From positions 496,001-560,000 of the forward strand of contig NZ_CP108131.1 of the NCBI RefSeq assembly GCF_036203305.1: 64,000 bases of DNA, read 5' to 3'. Position 1 is the stretch's first letter. The number at the start of each line of letters is the position of its first letter. The stretch comes from Streptomyces sp. NBC_00190. GTDB taxonomy: Bacteria > Actinomycetota > Actinomycetes > Streptomycetales > Streptomycetaceae. Below the pieces are notes generated by a model. That model did not search any database, had not been told where the DNA came from, and was given only the letters and a program-made list of their open reading frames with translations. Below are positions 57,682 through 64,000 of this stretch, piece after piece. Both the position numbers and the translations under genes were made by a program.

Positions 57682-59439
57682 TCAGCGGGGCGTCTTGGGC
57701 CAGGTCTCGTCCTTCGAACCGTTGCAGGTCCACTGGATCAGTTGTGAGCCCTTCGTGGCGGCGGAGCCCAAGCCGAGGCATTTTCCGGAATACACGTTCC
57801 GCAGAACGTGGGTGTTCTCGTCGTACCACCATTTCTCGTCGACAGCACCGTTGCAGGTGTACTGGACGATTTTGGCTCCGTTGTCCAGCTTGGATGCCGT
57901 CCCCATGCACTTGCCCGAGTGTTCGTTCTGCAGGAAGAACGCAGCCTTCCCGTTCGCATCGGTCGTGTCGACGAACACCCAGCGTTCGTCGCGGGCGTTG
58001 GTACACCCCCACTGGATGACGGGGTCGCCGTTGTCATGCTTGTTCCCGACTCCCGCGCACAGGGCGCTGTAGCCGTTGCTCAGATACACGCTCTTGTCGG
58101 CGGCGTTCGGGACCAGCGAGAACACGGACCGGTCGCCGGCCGCCTCGTTGAGACCCCACAAGCGGCCGGATGACGGCGCATAGCTCAGGTTCTGCGTGAC
58201 CGAAGGCGCCCGGGACATCACCTCCGGAACACCGTTGGGCTCCGCGCGGTAGATACACGCGTGATCGCCGTTGTCCGAGGTCCATTCGTCGTCGCCCATG
58301 TAATGGGGTGGACACGCGGCGGACAGGTAGTAGTACGTGCCGTCCGTGGCAACCCCTTGCAGGAAAGTGATGTTGCGCGGTGCGGCGTACGCGGCCGACG
58401 CCTTGACCGTGCCGGCGCTGTCCGGCTGGAGCAACTCGGTGGAACTGTCGAGGGGCCAACGGATCACGTTCGTGGTGTACGGACTCCCCCCGTTCGGATC
58501 GACCCTGCTCGGTCCGGCGAGGTATTCACCCGAAACCAGGTGGTCCGTCGAGCCACTCCGGTCCAGGCTCAGGGAACTGAGGCATGCCCGCTCACCGGGA
58601 CAACTCCACAGGCTCTTCCCGACGGGCGGGATGATGTAGCGGCCCACCATGGGAAGGGCCCACTGGTGGTGGCGGGCGGAAGAAACGCCGTTCACGATGC
58701 CGGTGTCGTCGCTGGCGGCGTCGCCCATCTTCCACAGGTGCCGGAAGTCGTAGACCTGCAGCTCTCCACCATTGGCCACGAACAGCCTGTTTCCGTACCA
58801 GACCATGCCGTCCGTGTGGATCTTCGTCACCGGCACATAGTTCCCACCGCCCGCACGGGTCGGCTGTACGAGCATGACGTGCCCGTAGTCCCAGTTGCTC
58901 CCGGTCGAATCGACGATGGAGATCCGGCCGAACTTGTTGCGGTGTTCCTCGGCGTCGCCGCCACCGTTTCCGTAGTACCAGGAAGCGAGGACGAGGTGGT
59001 GACCGTTCACGGTCCCGCCCGGATGGGCGTCATGCGAGCCCGTCAGCCCTTGGGGGTGCCAGCCGCCCGCCGGATCCCAAGCGCTCGTCTTGTCATCCCG
59101 TTCGTCCCAGCAGAACCCGTTGTACTTGTAGGTCCCGTTGAGTCCGGTGGTGTGGCACAGGGAGCGTCCTGCGTGCTGCCGGGATTGCGCAACGTCCAAC
59201 GGCGTCACGTTCGTGACCGCTCCGGAACCCTCCAGATCCCGGACGATGTCGCCGTAGTCCTTGAAATTGGCGTCCGGGTCCACGTGCATCGTGTACTTGC
59301 CGGCGTCGACCTCCGCGAAGGTGGATCCTGCGGCCACCGCAGCAGGCTGAGATCCCACGAGGGCGAGTGCCGCCAGGCATAAGGCGGCCAGCACTGCCCC
59401 CACGGAACGCACCTTTTCTGAACGTCCGTCTGATTTCAT
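57682..59439 (-). CDS. secreted ricin-lectin domain protein with a large N-terminal domain
   Basis: A 585-residue secreted protein. MKSDGRSEKVRSVGAVLAALCLAALALVGSQPAAVAA is the signal peptide. Residues 40-400 form a beta-rich domain of unknown family (YGNRLFVANGGELQVYDFRHLWKM; ITFLQGVATDGTYYYLSAACPP), likely a propeller. The C-terminus is a ricin-type trefoil with repeats ALCAGVGNKHDN..DERWVF, SGKCMGTASKLDN..DEKWWY and SGKCLGLGSAATK..DETWPK. It likely binds polysaccharide; catalytic residues are not recognised. Start ATG 59439. Confidence 0.8.
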   Translation of the reverse strand: MKSDGRSEKVRSVGAVLAALCLAALALVGSQPAAVAAGSTFAEVDAGKYTMHVDPDANFKDYGDIVRDLEGSGAVTNVTPLDVAQSRQHAGRSLCHTTGLNGTYKYNGFCWDERDDKTSAWDPAGGWHPQGLTGSHDAHPGGTVNGHHLVLASWYYGNGGGDAEEHRNKFGRISIVDSTGSNWDYGHVMLVQPTRAGGGNYVPVTKIHTDGMVWYGNRLFVANGGELQVYDFRHLWKMGDAASDDTGIVNGVSSARHHQWALPMVGRYIIPPVGKSLWSCPGERACLSSLSLDRSGSTDHLVSGEYLAGPSRVDPNGGSPYTTNVIRWPLDSSTELLQPDSAGTVKASAAYAAPRNITFLQGVATDGTYYYLSAACPPHYMGDDEWTSDNGDHACIYRAEPNGVPEVMSRAPSVTQNLSYAPSSGRLWGLNEAAGDRSVFSLVPNAADKSVYLSNGYSALCAGVGNKHDNGDPVIQWGCTNARDERWVFVDTTDANGKAAFFLQNEHSGKCMGTASKLDNGAKIVQYTCNGAVDEKWWYDENTHVLRNVYSGKCLGLGSAATKGSQLIQWTCNGSKDETWPKTPR

Positions 59440-59669
59440 GCGAAGACACACTACTGACCGGTCCGGCCGCGCCACACACGGGGATACGGTGCCGTCACCG
59501 ACATTCGCACATCAGAGCGGAGATACGTAACCGCTCACGGGGAAACGGCAGAAGCCCCTGTTACAGGGATCTGGACCCATCTCGTGGAGCCCCGGCAGTG
59601 TTCCCCGTCAGCCGTCACGGTCCCTCGGGACGCGAGAACCATTGCCCCTTGGTCCCTCCAGCGAGACGG

Positions 59670-60938
59670 TCATGTTCCCGGGCGCCCGTGCGTCGCCCCT
59701 CTGGGCAAGGACCCGGCTTGGAGGGCCGCGGCCGCGTAGAGGGCGGCTCCGGTCGCCAAGGCGTCCTCGTCGAAGACGACACGGTTGGAGTGGCAGTCAG
59801 GGGCTTGCTCGGGCGGCGTGCCGGGCAGGCACGCCCCGAGGAAGGCCATCGCGCCCGGTACCCGCTGCAGGACGTAGGAGAAGTCCTCCGCGCCCATGAC
59901 CGGTTCGGACAGGTGGTGTACCCGGTCGGGCCCGAGGAGGGTGGCCGCGGTGTCGTGGAGGGCCGCCGTGCAGGCGCCGTCGTTGACCACGGGCGGGTAG
60001 CCCTCCGTCAGCGTGACGTCGACGTGCGCTCCGTGAGCAGCCGCAACGTGGTGGGCGACGCGGGTGATGCCGTCGCGTACCAGTTGCCGGGCGGCGGGCG
60101 AGAGAGTACGGAAGGTGCCTCGGATCTCGGCGGTCTCGGGGATGACGTTGACCGTCGTGCCGGCGTGGATCGAGGCGACGGTGACCACGGCCGGATCGAA
60201 GACGTCGACGGTCCTCGTGACCATGGACTGCAGGGCCTGGACGATCTCGCAGGCGACGGGGACGGGGTCCAGGGCCCGGTGCGGCGCCGAGGCGTGTCCG
60301 CCGCGGCCGCGTACGGTCACGTGCAGCCCGTCGGAGGCAGCGAACGTGGGCCCCGGCCGCAGGTGCAAGGTGCCGCTTTCGAAGCGCGTGGTGATGTGCA
60401 GGGCGAACGCGGCCGCCACGCCGCTGCCATCGGCGTTCCCCAGCACTCCCTCGTCGATCATGTGCTGGGCGCCGCCGCCGGACTCCTCCGCGGGCTGGAA
60501 CATGAAGACGACGCGGCCGGCCAGCCGTGAGCGGCGGGCCGCGAGCAGCCGGGCGGCTCCGACGAGCATGGCGGTGTGGGTGTCGTGTCCGCAGGCGTGC
60601 ATGGAGCCCGGCACCCGGGAGGCGAAATCCAGACCGGTCTCTTCATCCAGCGGCAACGCGTCCATGTCGGCACGCAGCAGGACCGCCGGACCGGGCCGGG
60701 CGCCGTCGAGGGTGGCGGTGACGGAACTCAGACGGGACCCGGTGGCCAGGTCCAGTCCCAGCCCGCCCAGCGCCTCCAGGACGGCTTGCTGCGTGCGCGG
60801 CAGGTGCCTGCCCATCTCGGGGAAGCTGTGGATCCTGCGGCGCAGTTCCACGATGCCGGGCAGAGCGGCGTGCGCCTCGGCGAGCAGCCCCTCGAAAGCT
60901 TCCCTGGGCGGGGTGTCGCCGCCTGCCGCCGTCACCAC
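59670..60938 (-). CDS. M20 family amidohydrolase
   Basis: A 422-residue metallopeptidase-like amidohydrolase: ELRRRIHSFPEMGRHLPRTQQ, VLLRADMDALPLDEETGLDFAS with the metal Asp, SMHACGHDTHTAMLVGAARLL, VVFMFQPAEESGGGAQHMIDEGVL and the later AEDFSYVLQRVPGAMAFLG all fit the hippurate/N-acyl-amino-acid hydrolase group. It hydrolyses an N-acylated amino acid or related amide; substrate unknown. Its start (GTG GTG) overlaps the stop of a 35-codon reading frame, indicating coupling. Confidence 0.9.
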   Translation of the reverse strand: MVTAAGGDTPPREAFEGLLAEAHAALPGIVELRRRIHSFPEMGRHLPRTQQAVLEALGGLGLDLATGSRLSSVTATLDGARPGPAVLLRADMDALPLDEETGLDFASRVPGSMHACGHDTHTAMLVGAARLLAARRSRLAGRVVFMFQPAEESGGGAQHMIDEGVLGNADGSGVAAAFALHITTRFESGTLHLRPGPTFAASDGLHVTVRGRGGHASAPHRALDPVPVACEIVQALQSMVTRTVDVFDPAVVTVASIHAGTTVNVIPETAEIRGTFRTLSPAARQLVRDGITRVAHHVAAAHGAHVDVTLTEGYPPVVNDGACTAALHDTAATLLGPDRVHHLSEPVMGAEDFSYVLQRVPGAMAFLGACLPGTPPEQAPDCHSNRVVFDEDALATGAALYAAAALQAGSLPRGATHGRPGT

Positions 60939-61039
60939 GCCACCTCCACCGCGTCGCCTGCCGACGGGAGTGTTTTCGCGTACAGGGTCTGGCGGGTATC
61001 CAGCTCGGCGAGGCTACCGGCCGGCAGAGCGACACGCAC
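60932..61039 (-). CDS. 35-codon ORF coupled to the M20 gene, possibly a truncated remnant
   Basis: GTG 61039 with a strong GGAGGAG site encodes MRVALPAGSLAELDTRQT then LYAKTLPSAGDAVEVAW. The stop overlaps the M20 start by a few bases. It resembles the TOBE-like end of an ABC transporter ATPase that has lost its front part, or a small coupled peptide. A longer frame exists upstream to 61135 but lacks support. No activity is assigned. Confidence 0.4.
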   Translation of the reverse strand: MRVALPAGSLAELDTRQTLYAKTLPSAGDAVEVAW

Positions 61040-61253
61040 GGCATCTCCTCCAGGAGAACGGGTCATACGGCGACTCATGTCTGCCACGCGTCCCGGGCCG
61101 CCACGCCGACGACCCGCATCCGACGCGCCGACCATCCTGCTGGCCGCGTCCGCTGACGCGCCGGAGGGAGTACAGGTCTGCCGAAAGGGCGCTCAGAGCG
61201 GCGACGGCCAGCGGCCGGGTGCGGGTGGCCGTCCTTCCAGGTGGGTAGGCAGG

Positions 61254-61645
61254 TCAGTCGTCGATCGCCTGGTAGAGGGTGGTCCAGAAGTCGTGGATGG
61301 CCCGCGCTGAATCCGGAGTGGACATCCCTGTCTGGGTGAGCAGGATGCCGACGAGTTGGTTGTGGGGGTCGGCGTATGTAGAGGTGCCGGCTCCGCCGTC
61401 CCAGCCGAACTGGCCGATGGGCGCGTAGTCCCCGCGGTAGGTGCGCACCGTCATCCCGAAGCCCCAGCCGCCGGTCTGCCCCTGGCCGTGTGACAGATGG
61501 ACGACGCTGCGCCGACGTGTGTCTCCCCGCCCCGGCCGACCAGGGCGACGAGCCCGGGGATCCGTTCGGACTCCACGTGCCGTGCCAGTACCTCGCGCCG
61601 TCTGCGCAGCCCTGCTTCGGAGAAGCCGCTCTTGCCTTTTCCCAT
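61254..61645 (-). pseudogene. serine hydrolase (beta-lactamase family) with internal deletion
   Basis: The first part, MGKGKSGFSEAGLRRRREVLARHVESERIPGLVALVGRGGETHVGA, is the N-terminus of a class C beta-lactamase-like hydrolase. Then about 280-300 residues containing the catalytic SxxK and YxN are missing, and the C-terminal GQTGGWGFGMTVRTYRG, FGWDGGAGTSTYADPHNQLVGILLTQ and terminal IHDFWTTLYQAIDD follow in a different frame. The gene is thus dead, an internal-deletion product. Confidence 0.75.
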
Positions 61646-61710
61646 CAAGAAACTTCTTGTGTAAGCGTTCGACTGACGCCCGGCCCCGGGCACGATGTGA
61701 CGTGCCGCTC

Positions 61711-62100
61711 TCAGACGGTCCTGCCTTCTTTTCCGGTGTCTTCGCCGGCGGCTCGTTCGATGTCGTCGGTCAGCTGCTTCCGCGCACGGGCGGGGACGTA
61801 GCCCCCCTCCGAGTAGTTCTGGACGAACGCCTCGACGAACTCCACCGGGTCCTCCCCGACGATCTCGCGGATCGGCGTTCCGTCCACCGCGGCCTGCTCG
61901 AACAGGTCGGCGAGGTCTTCGAACATCGACGCATTGCTGTCGCCGTCGGTCGGCACGAAGTACATCAGGTACCGCTCGATCGCTTCAGCCGCCGTGCGGT
62001 AGTTCCCGGGAAGCCGACGCGAGCGCGCCTTGTACGCCCTCCAGCGCTTCTTGGGCCCGATCACCTTCGAGATGAAGCCGCTCTTTTCGACATCGGACAT
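61711..62100 (-). CDS. DUF1048 family protein
   Basis: A 129-residue protein: MSDVEKSGFISKVIGPKKRWRAYKARSRRLPGNYRTAAEAIERYLMYFVPTDGDSNASMFEDLADLFEQAAVDGTPIREIVGEDPVEFVEAFVQNYSEGGYV matches DUF1048, small helical proteins usually encoded beside PadR regulators. Starts 2 nt after the PadR stop, so it is co-transcribed. Precise role unknown. Confidence 0.85.
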   Translation of the reverse strand: MSDVEKSGFISKVIGPKKRWRAYKARSRRLPGNYRTAAEAIERYLMYFVPTDGDSNASMFEDLADLFEQAAVDGTPIREIVGEDPVEFVEAFVQNYSEGGYVPARARKQLTDDIERAAGEDTGKEGRTV

Positions 62101-62102
62101 GG

Positions 62103-62432
62103 TCACTTGCCCCCTTCGCGGAGCTGTTCCAGTCGTTCCGCGAGGAAGCTCCACGTCCCCCAGAACTCTTCGAGGTACTCCCGCCCCTGAGAGTTGAGGG
62201 AGTGCACCTTGCGCGGCGGCCCCTTCTCGGAGGGGACCTTCTCCACGTCGACGAGACCGCGCTTCTCCATCCTGATGAGCAGCGCGTAGACGGTTCCTTC
62301 GGCGATGTCGGAGAAACCCTGCTCCCGCAGCCGTGCCGTGATCTCGTAGCCGTAGGCGGGCCGGCCGGACAGGGACGCGAGGATGATGCCCTCCAGCGTG
62401 CCCTTGAGCATCTCCGTCAGCAGCTTGGCCAT
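62103..62432 (-). CDS. PadR family transcriptional regulator
   Basis: A 109-residue PadR regulator: MAKLLTEMLKGTLEGIILASLSGRPAYGYEITARLREQGFSDIAEGTVYALLIRMEKRGLVDVEKVPSEKGPPRKVHSLNSQGREYLEEF contains the winged helix with AYGYEI and GTVYALLIRMEKRGLV. Short, lacking the longer C-terminal domain. Typically represses its own operon with DUF1048 and sometimes exporters. Upstream dyad at 62481-62500 is a candidate operator. Confidence 0.9.
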   Translation of the reverse strand: MAKLLTEMLKGTLEGIILASLSGRPAYGYEITARLREQGFSDIAEGTVYALLIRMEKRGLVDVEKVPSEKGPPRKVHSLNSQGREYLEEFWGTWSFLAERLEQLREGGK

Positions 62433-62480
62433 GGAACACCTCCCTCTGAGCTACTCAGTGCTGTTGATTACCGGTACACC

Positions 62481-62500
62481 GTATCGCTGACTAGCGGTAC
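62481..62500. promoter_or_regulatory. imperfect inverted repeat upstream of PadR, putative operator
   Basis: GTATCGCT and AGCGGTAC flank GACT, with one mismatch in eight pairs, about 50 bp upstream of the PadR start in an AT-richer stretch. A self-regulatory site is likely; no known PadR consensus was checked. Confidence 0.4.
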
Positions 62501-62591
62501 TTAGCAAGACCGAATAGTGAGTATAAGTCGGTACCGTCAGCGCTCAGTTGGAGCGTCCGGATCGCCCTCCCCCCGCCGCGGCGGTAGCCGG

Positions 62592-63215
62592 TCAGTCCAA
62601 GGTGAGCTGGAAGTACGCCGTTTCCCGGAAGCCGGCGTCCGGCGGGTCGACTTCCACGGTGACCGGGATCCCCTTCCCGCTCGGCCTGATGCGGACCGGA
62701 ACGGCGCGCTTCTCGTCCGTGCCCAGCGGGGGCATGAGGGCGGCGGCGGACTCCCTCCGGTTCAGCCAGGTCAGGCTGTACCCGGAGGCGTAATGGTCGA
62801 GCGACTTGCCCGCGCGGACGACGAGCGGTGCGGAACTGTATTCCGACACGCCGGCGTCCAACGACTCCCCTCCAGGGCGGAGCTCTTCGTCGGTGTCGTT
62901 CTCGTAGGTCACGGTGAGGCTGTAGGTCCCGTCGGACTCTGGGCGCGGTCGGCTGACGGTGACCTTCAGGCCGTCCTCGTACCGGGCGGTCGCGCCGGGG
63001 CCGAGGGGGTCTGCCACGTGTCCGGCGGGGCCGCTCTTCTGTTCCAGCTGGCCGTAGCCGTCGAGGCCCTTCTCGAAGTCGGCCAGTGCCCAAGCGCCCA
63101 GAGCGACGAGGACGGTGAGGACCGCGACGGCGATCGCGCAGCCGTTGAACCACCGCGCGTTGCCTGCGGTTGGGGTGCCGTCGGTGGTGTCGATGGGGGT
63201 CGGGTCCGTGTCCAT
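62592..63215 (-). CDS. membrane-anchored protein with a DUF4352-like domain
   Basis: About 207 residues: MDTDPTPIDTTDGTPTAGNARWFNGCAIAVAVLTVLVALGAWALADF gives a short cytosolic tail and one helix, then an extracellular beta-sandwich: ATARYEDGLKVTVSRPRPESDGTYSLTVTYENDTDEELRPGG, SSAPLVVRAGKSLDHYASGYSLTW and AVPVRIRPSGKGIPVTVEVDPP. The YSLTVTYENDTDEE pattern is typical of DUF4352-type lipoproteins and anchored proteins. Function unknown. Start ATG at 63215. Confidence 0.7.
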   Translation of the reverse strand: MDTDPTPIDTTDGTPTAGNARWFNGCAIAVAVLTVLVALGAWALADFEKGLDGYGQLEQKSGPAGHVADPLGPGATARYEDGLKVTVSRPRPESDGTYSLTVTYENDTDEELRPGGESLDAGVSEYSSAPLVVRAGKSLDHYASGYSLTWLNRRESAAALMPPLGTDEKRAVPVRIRPSGKGIPVTVEVDPPDAGFRETAYFQLTLD

Positions 63216-63376
63216 GCAGGTCACGGTAGGGAGCGGCCGGCCCACGGATCATGAGCGGGCGTACTCAAAGACCGGCTGAGTAGCCCCGTACGCGAGTGGG
63301 GCTCAACTCTGAACCTCGAGTGGAGCCCCGGCCCGCCTTCCGCCACTGCTGCCGCAGCGGCGCAGGGTGCAGCGCG

Positions 63377-64000
63377 CTATGCGCCGGCCTTCTCGAGGAA
63401 GCTCAGGCTGGGCATGAAGAAGTACTCGCCGCCCTTCATCGTGACCGACTGCTTGAGAGTGGCCTTGATCCGCTCGGCGTTGTCGAACTTCTGCGGCCAT
63501 TCCTGTTCTGTCACCTCACCCTGCCCGACGATCGGGTCGAGCCCGGTGTCGAGAACGTCTGCCGGATTCGGTCTCACCTCGGGACGCAGGAACTTGGGAT
63601 CGTTGCACCAGGACTTCTGCATGAACTCGAACTGGTTCTGGATGTTGCTCTGAGCACACAGGAAGAGCAGGCCGACTTTTCCGGCGACGTCGAAGCTGAT
63701 GGCGCGCCGTACGATGCGGGCGTCCCGTTCGAGCGGACTGTCGGTTTCGCCCCGCGGGTTGGTCTTGCGGGTGTGTGCCTGGAACGGGCACCTGTCGCCG
63801 TTCGGGTCCTGCTTGTAGTCGAAGTTGTTCGGGATCTCCTTGCCGACCCCGCTCTCCGAGGCGTACGCCACCACCGGGGCGCCATCGCGGAAACGCCCCA
63901 TCATGTACGCCCCGGCCAAGTCCTTGTCGGACTCGTTGGCCGCTTCACGGCCGTCGGCGTGGGCGATCGCGTTGGCCAGGACGAACCTGTCGTGGTTGAA
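63377..64000 (-). CDS. DyP-type peroxidase, C-terminal part (cut by window edge)
   Basis: The frame is open to the right edge, so the N-terminus lies outside. Present are FNHDRFVLANAIAHADGREA, GAYMMGRFRDGAPVVAYASESG, then CPFQAHTRKTNPRGE, the heme-proximal His region of dye-decolorising peroxidases (the CP-x-x-AH-x-R-x-x-NPR motif), and DARIVRRAISFD. The end, GEYFFMPSLSFLEKAGA, is the usual C-terminus. It probably reacts with hydrogen peroxide and oxidises dyes or phenols. Gap 63216-63376 has no gene. Confidence 0.8.
   Translation of the reverse strand, partial: FNHDRFVLANAIAHADGREAANESDKDLAGAYMMGRFRDGAPVVAYASESGVGKEIPNNFDYKQDPNGDRCPFQAHTRKTNPRGETDSPLERDARIVRRAISFDVAGKVGLLFLCAQSNIQNQFEFMQKSWCNDPKFLRPEVRPNPADVLDTGLDPIVGQGEVTEQEWPQKFDNAERIKATLKQSVTMKGGEYFFMPSLSFLEKAGA

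Noticed and set aside
1..64000. tRNA, rRNA, CRISPR or intact prophage/integrase
   Set aside because: No TTCRANNC-type T-loops in a cloverleaf context, no ribosomal RNA sequence, no regular repeat-spacer pattern and no integrase were found on reading both strands.

Overview
This is a high-GC actinobacterial chromosome segment, almost certainly Streptomyces or a close relative. Pointers are the strong G/C third-position bias, frequent GTG starts, many ATGA/GTGA gene overlaps, and the family mix: HxlR, PadR, SUKH, SLATT, DUF4157, an nSTAND-WD40 protein, ricin-lectin secreted proteins and RsbU-type phosphatases. No tRNA, rRNA, CRISPR array or intact mobile element was found. The density of gene fragments and frameshifted genes is typical of an accessory region or chromosome arm.

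The most remarkable part is 3257-13031, a compact plus-strand operon that looks like a RiPP biosynthetic cluster. A promoter and a perfect inverted repeat precede a 41-codon acidic precursor gene (3347-3472) whose C-terminus is rich in Phe, His and Arg and ends in Asn. It is followed by an MFS exporter, a UPF0489/arginase-fold protein (candidate peptide arginase, Arg to Orn), a cobalamin-type radical SAM enzyme, a DUF692-like multinuclear iron oxidative enzyme (MNIO) and its coupled partner, a JmjC/cupin oxygenase, a HEXXH peptide-modification protein and a shortened TldD-like metalloprotease. From the exporter to the protease the genes overlap or lie within 12 nt of each other. I read this as one pathway that heavily edits a core of roughly 8-11 residues with five metalloenzyme chemistries, removes the leader and exports the product. 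I know of no described system with this combination.

Left flank (1-2886): an IS5-type transposase remnant, a NIF3/YqfO-like protein, a decayed gene, a nitroreductase divergent from an HxlR regulator across two palindromes, and a small lysine-rich membrane protein. Middle (13.1-30 kb): a membrane protein, an AraC fragment, a DeoR regulator divergent from a deoxyribosyltransferase-like/NUDIX pair, SUKH and ricin-lectin proteins, an nSTAND-WD40 giant, an esterase, a leader-like mini-ORF before a frameshifted hydrolase, a YncE propeller divergent from a LysR regulator, a DUF4157 (eCIS-linked) protein, and an aldo/keto reductase plus epimerase pair.

Right half (30-64 kb): an acyl-CoA synthetase-like ligase, several hypotheticals, a stomatin/SPFH domain fused to a Ser/Thr kinase, an FMN reductase plus luciferase-like monooxygenase pair, a run of pseudogenes and mosaics, a three-gene VWA/solute-binding operon, a virginiamycin-lyase-like propeller, a PAS-PP2C phosphatase, a SLATT protein, a secreted ricin-lectin protein, an M20 amidohydrolase, a PadR-DUF1048 pair and a DyP-type peroxidase cut by the window edge. 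Functional calls rest on motif recognition by eye; no database search was possible.
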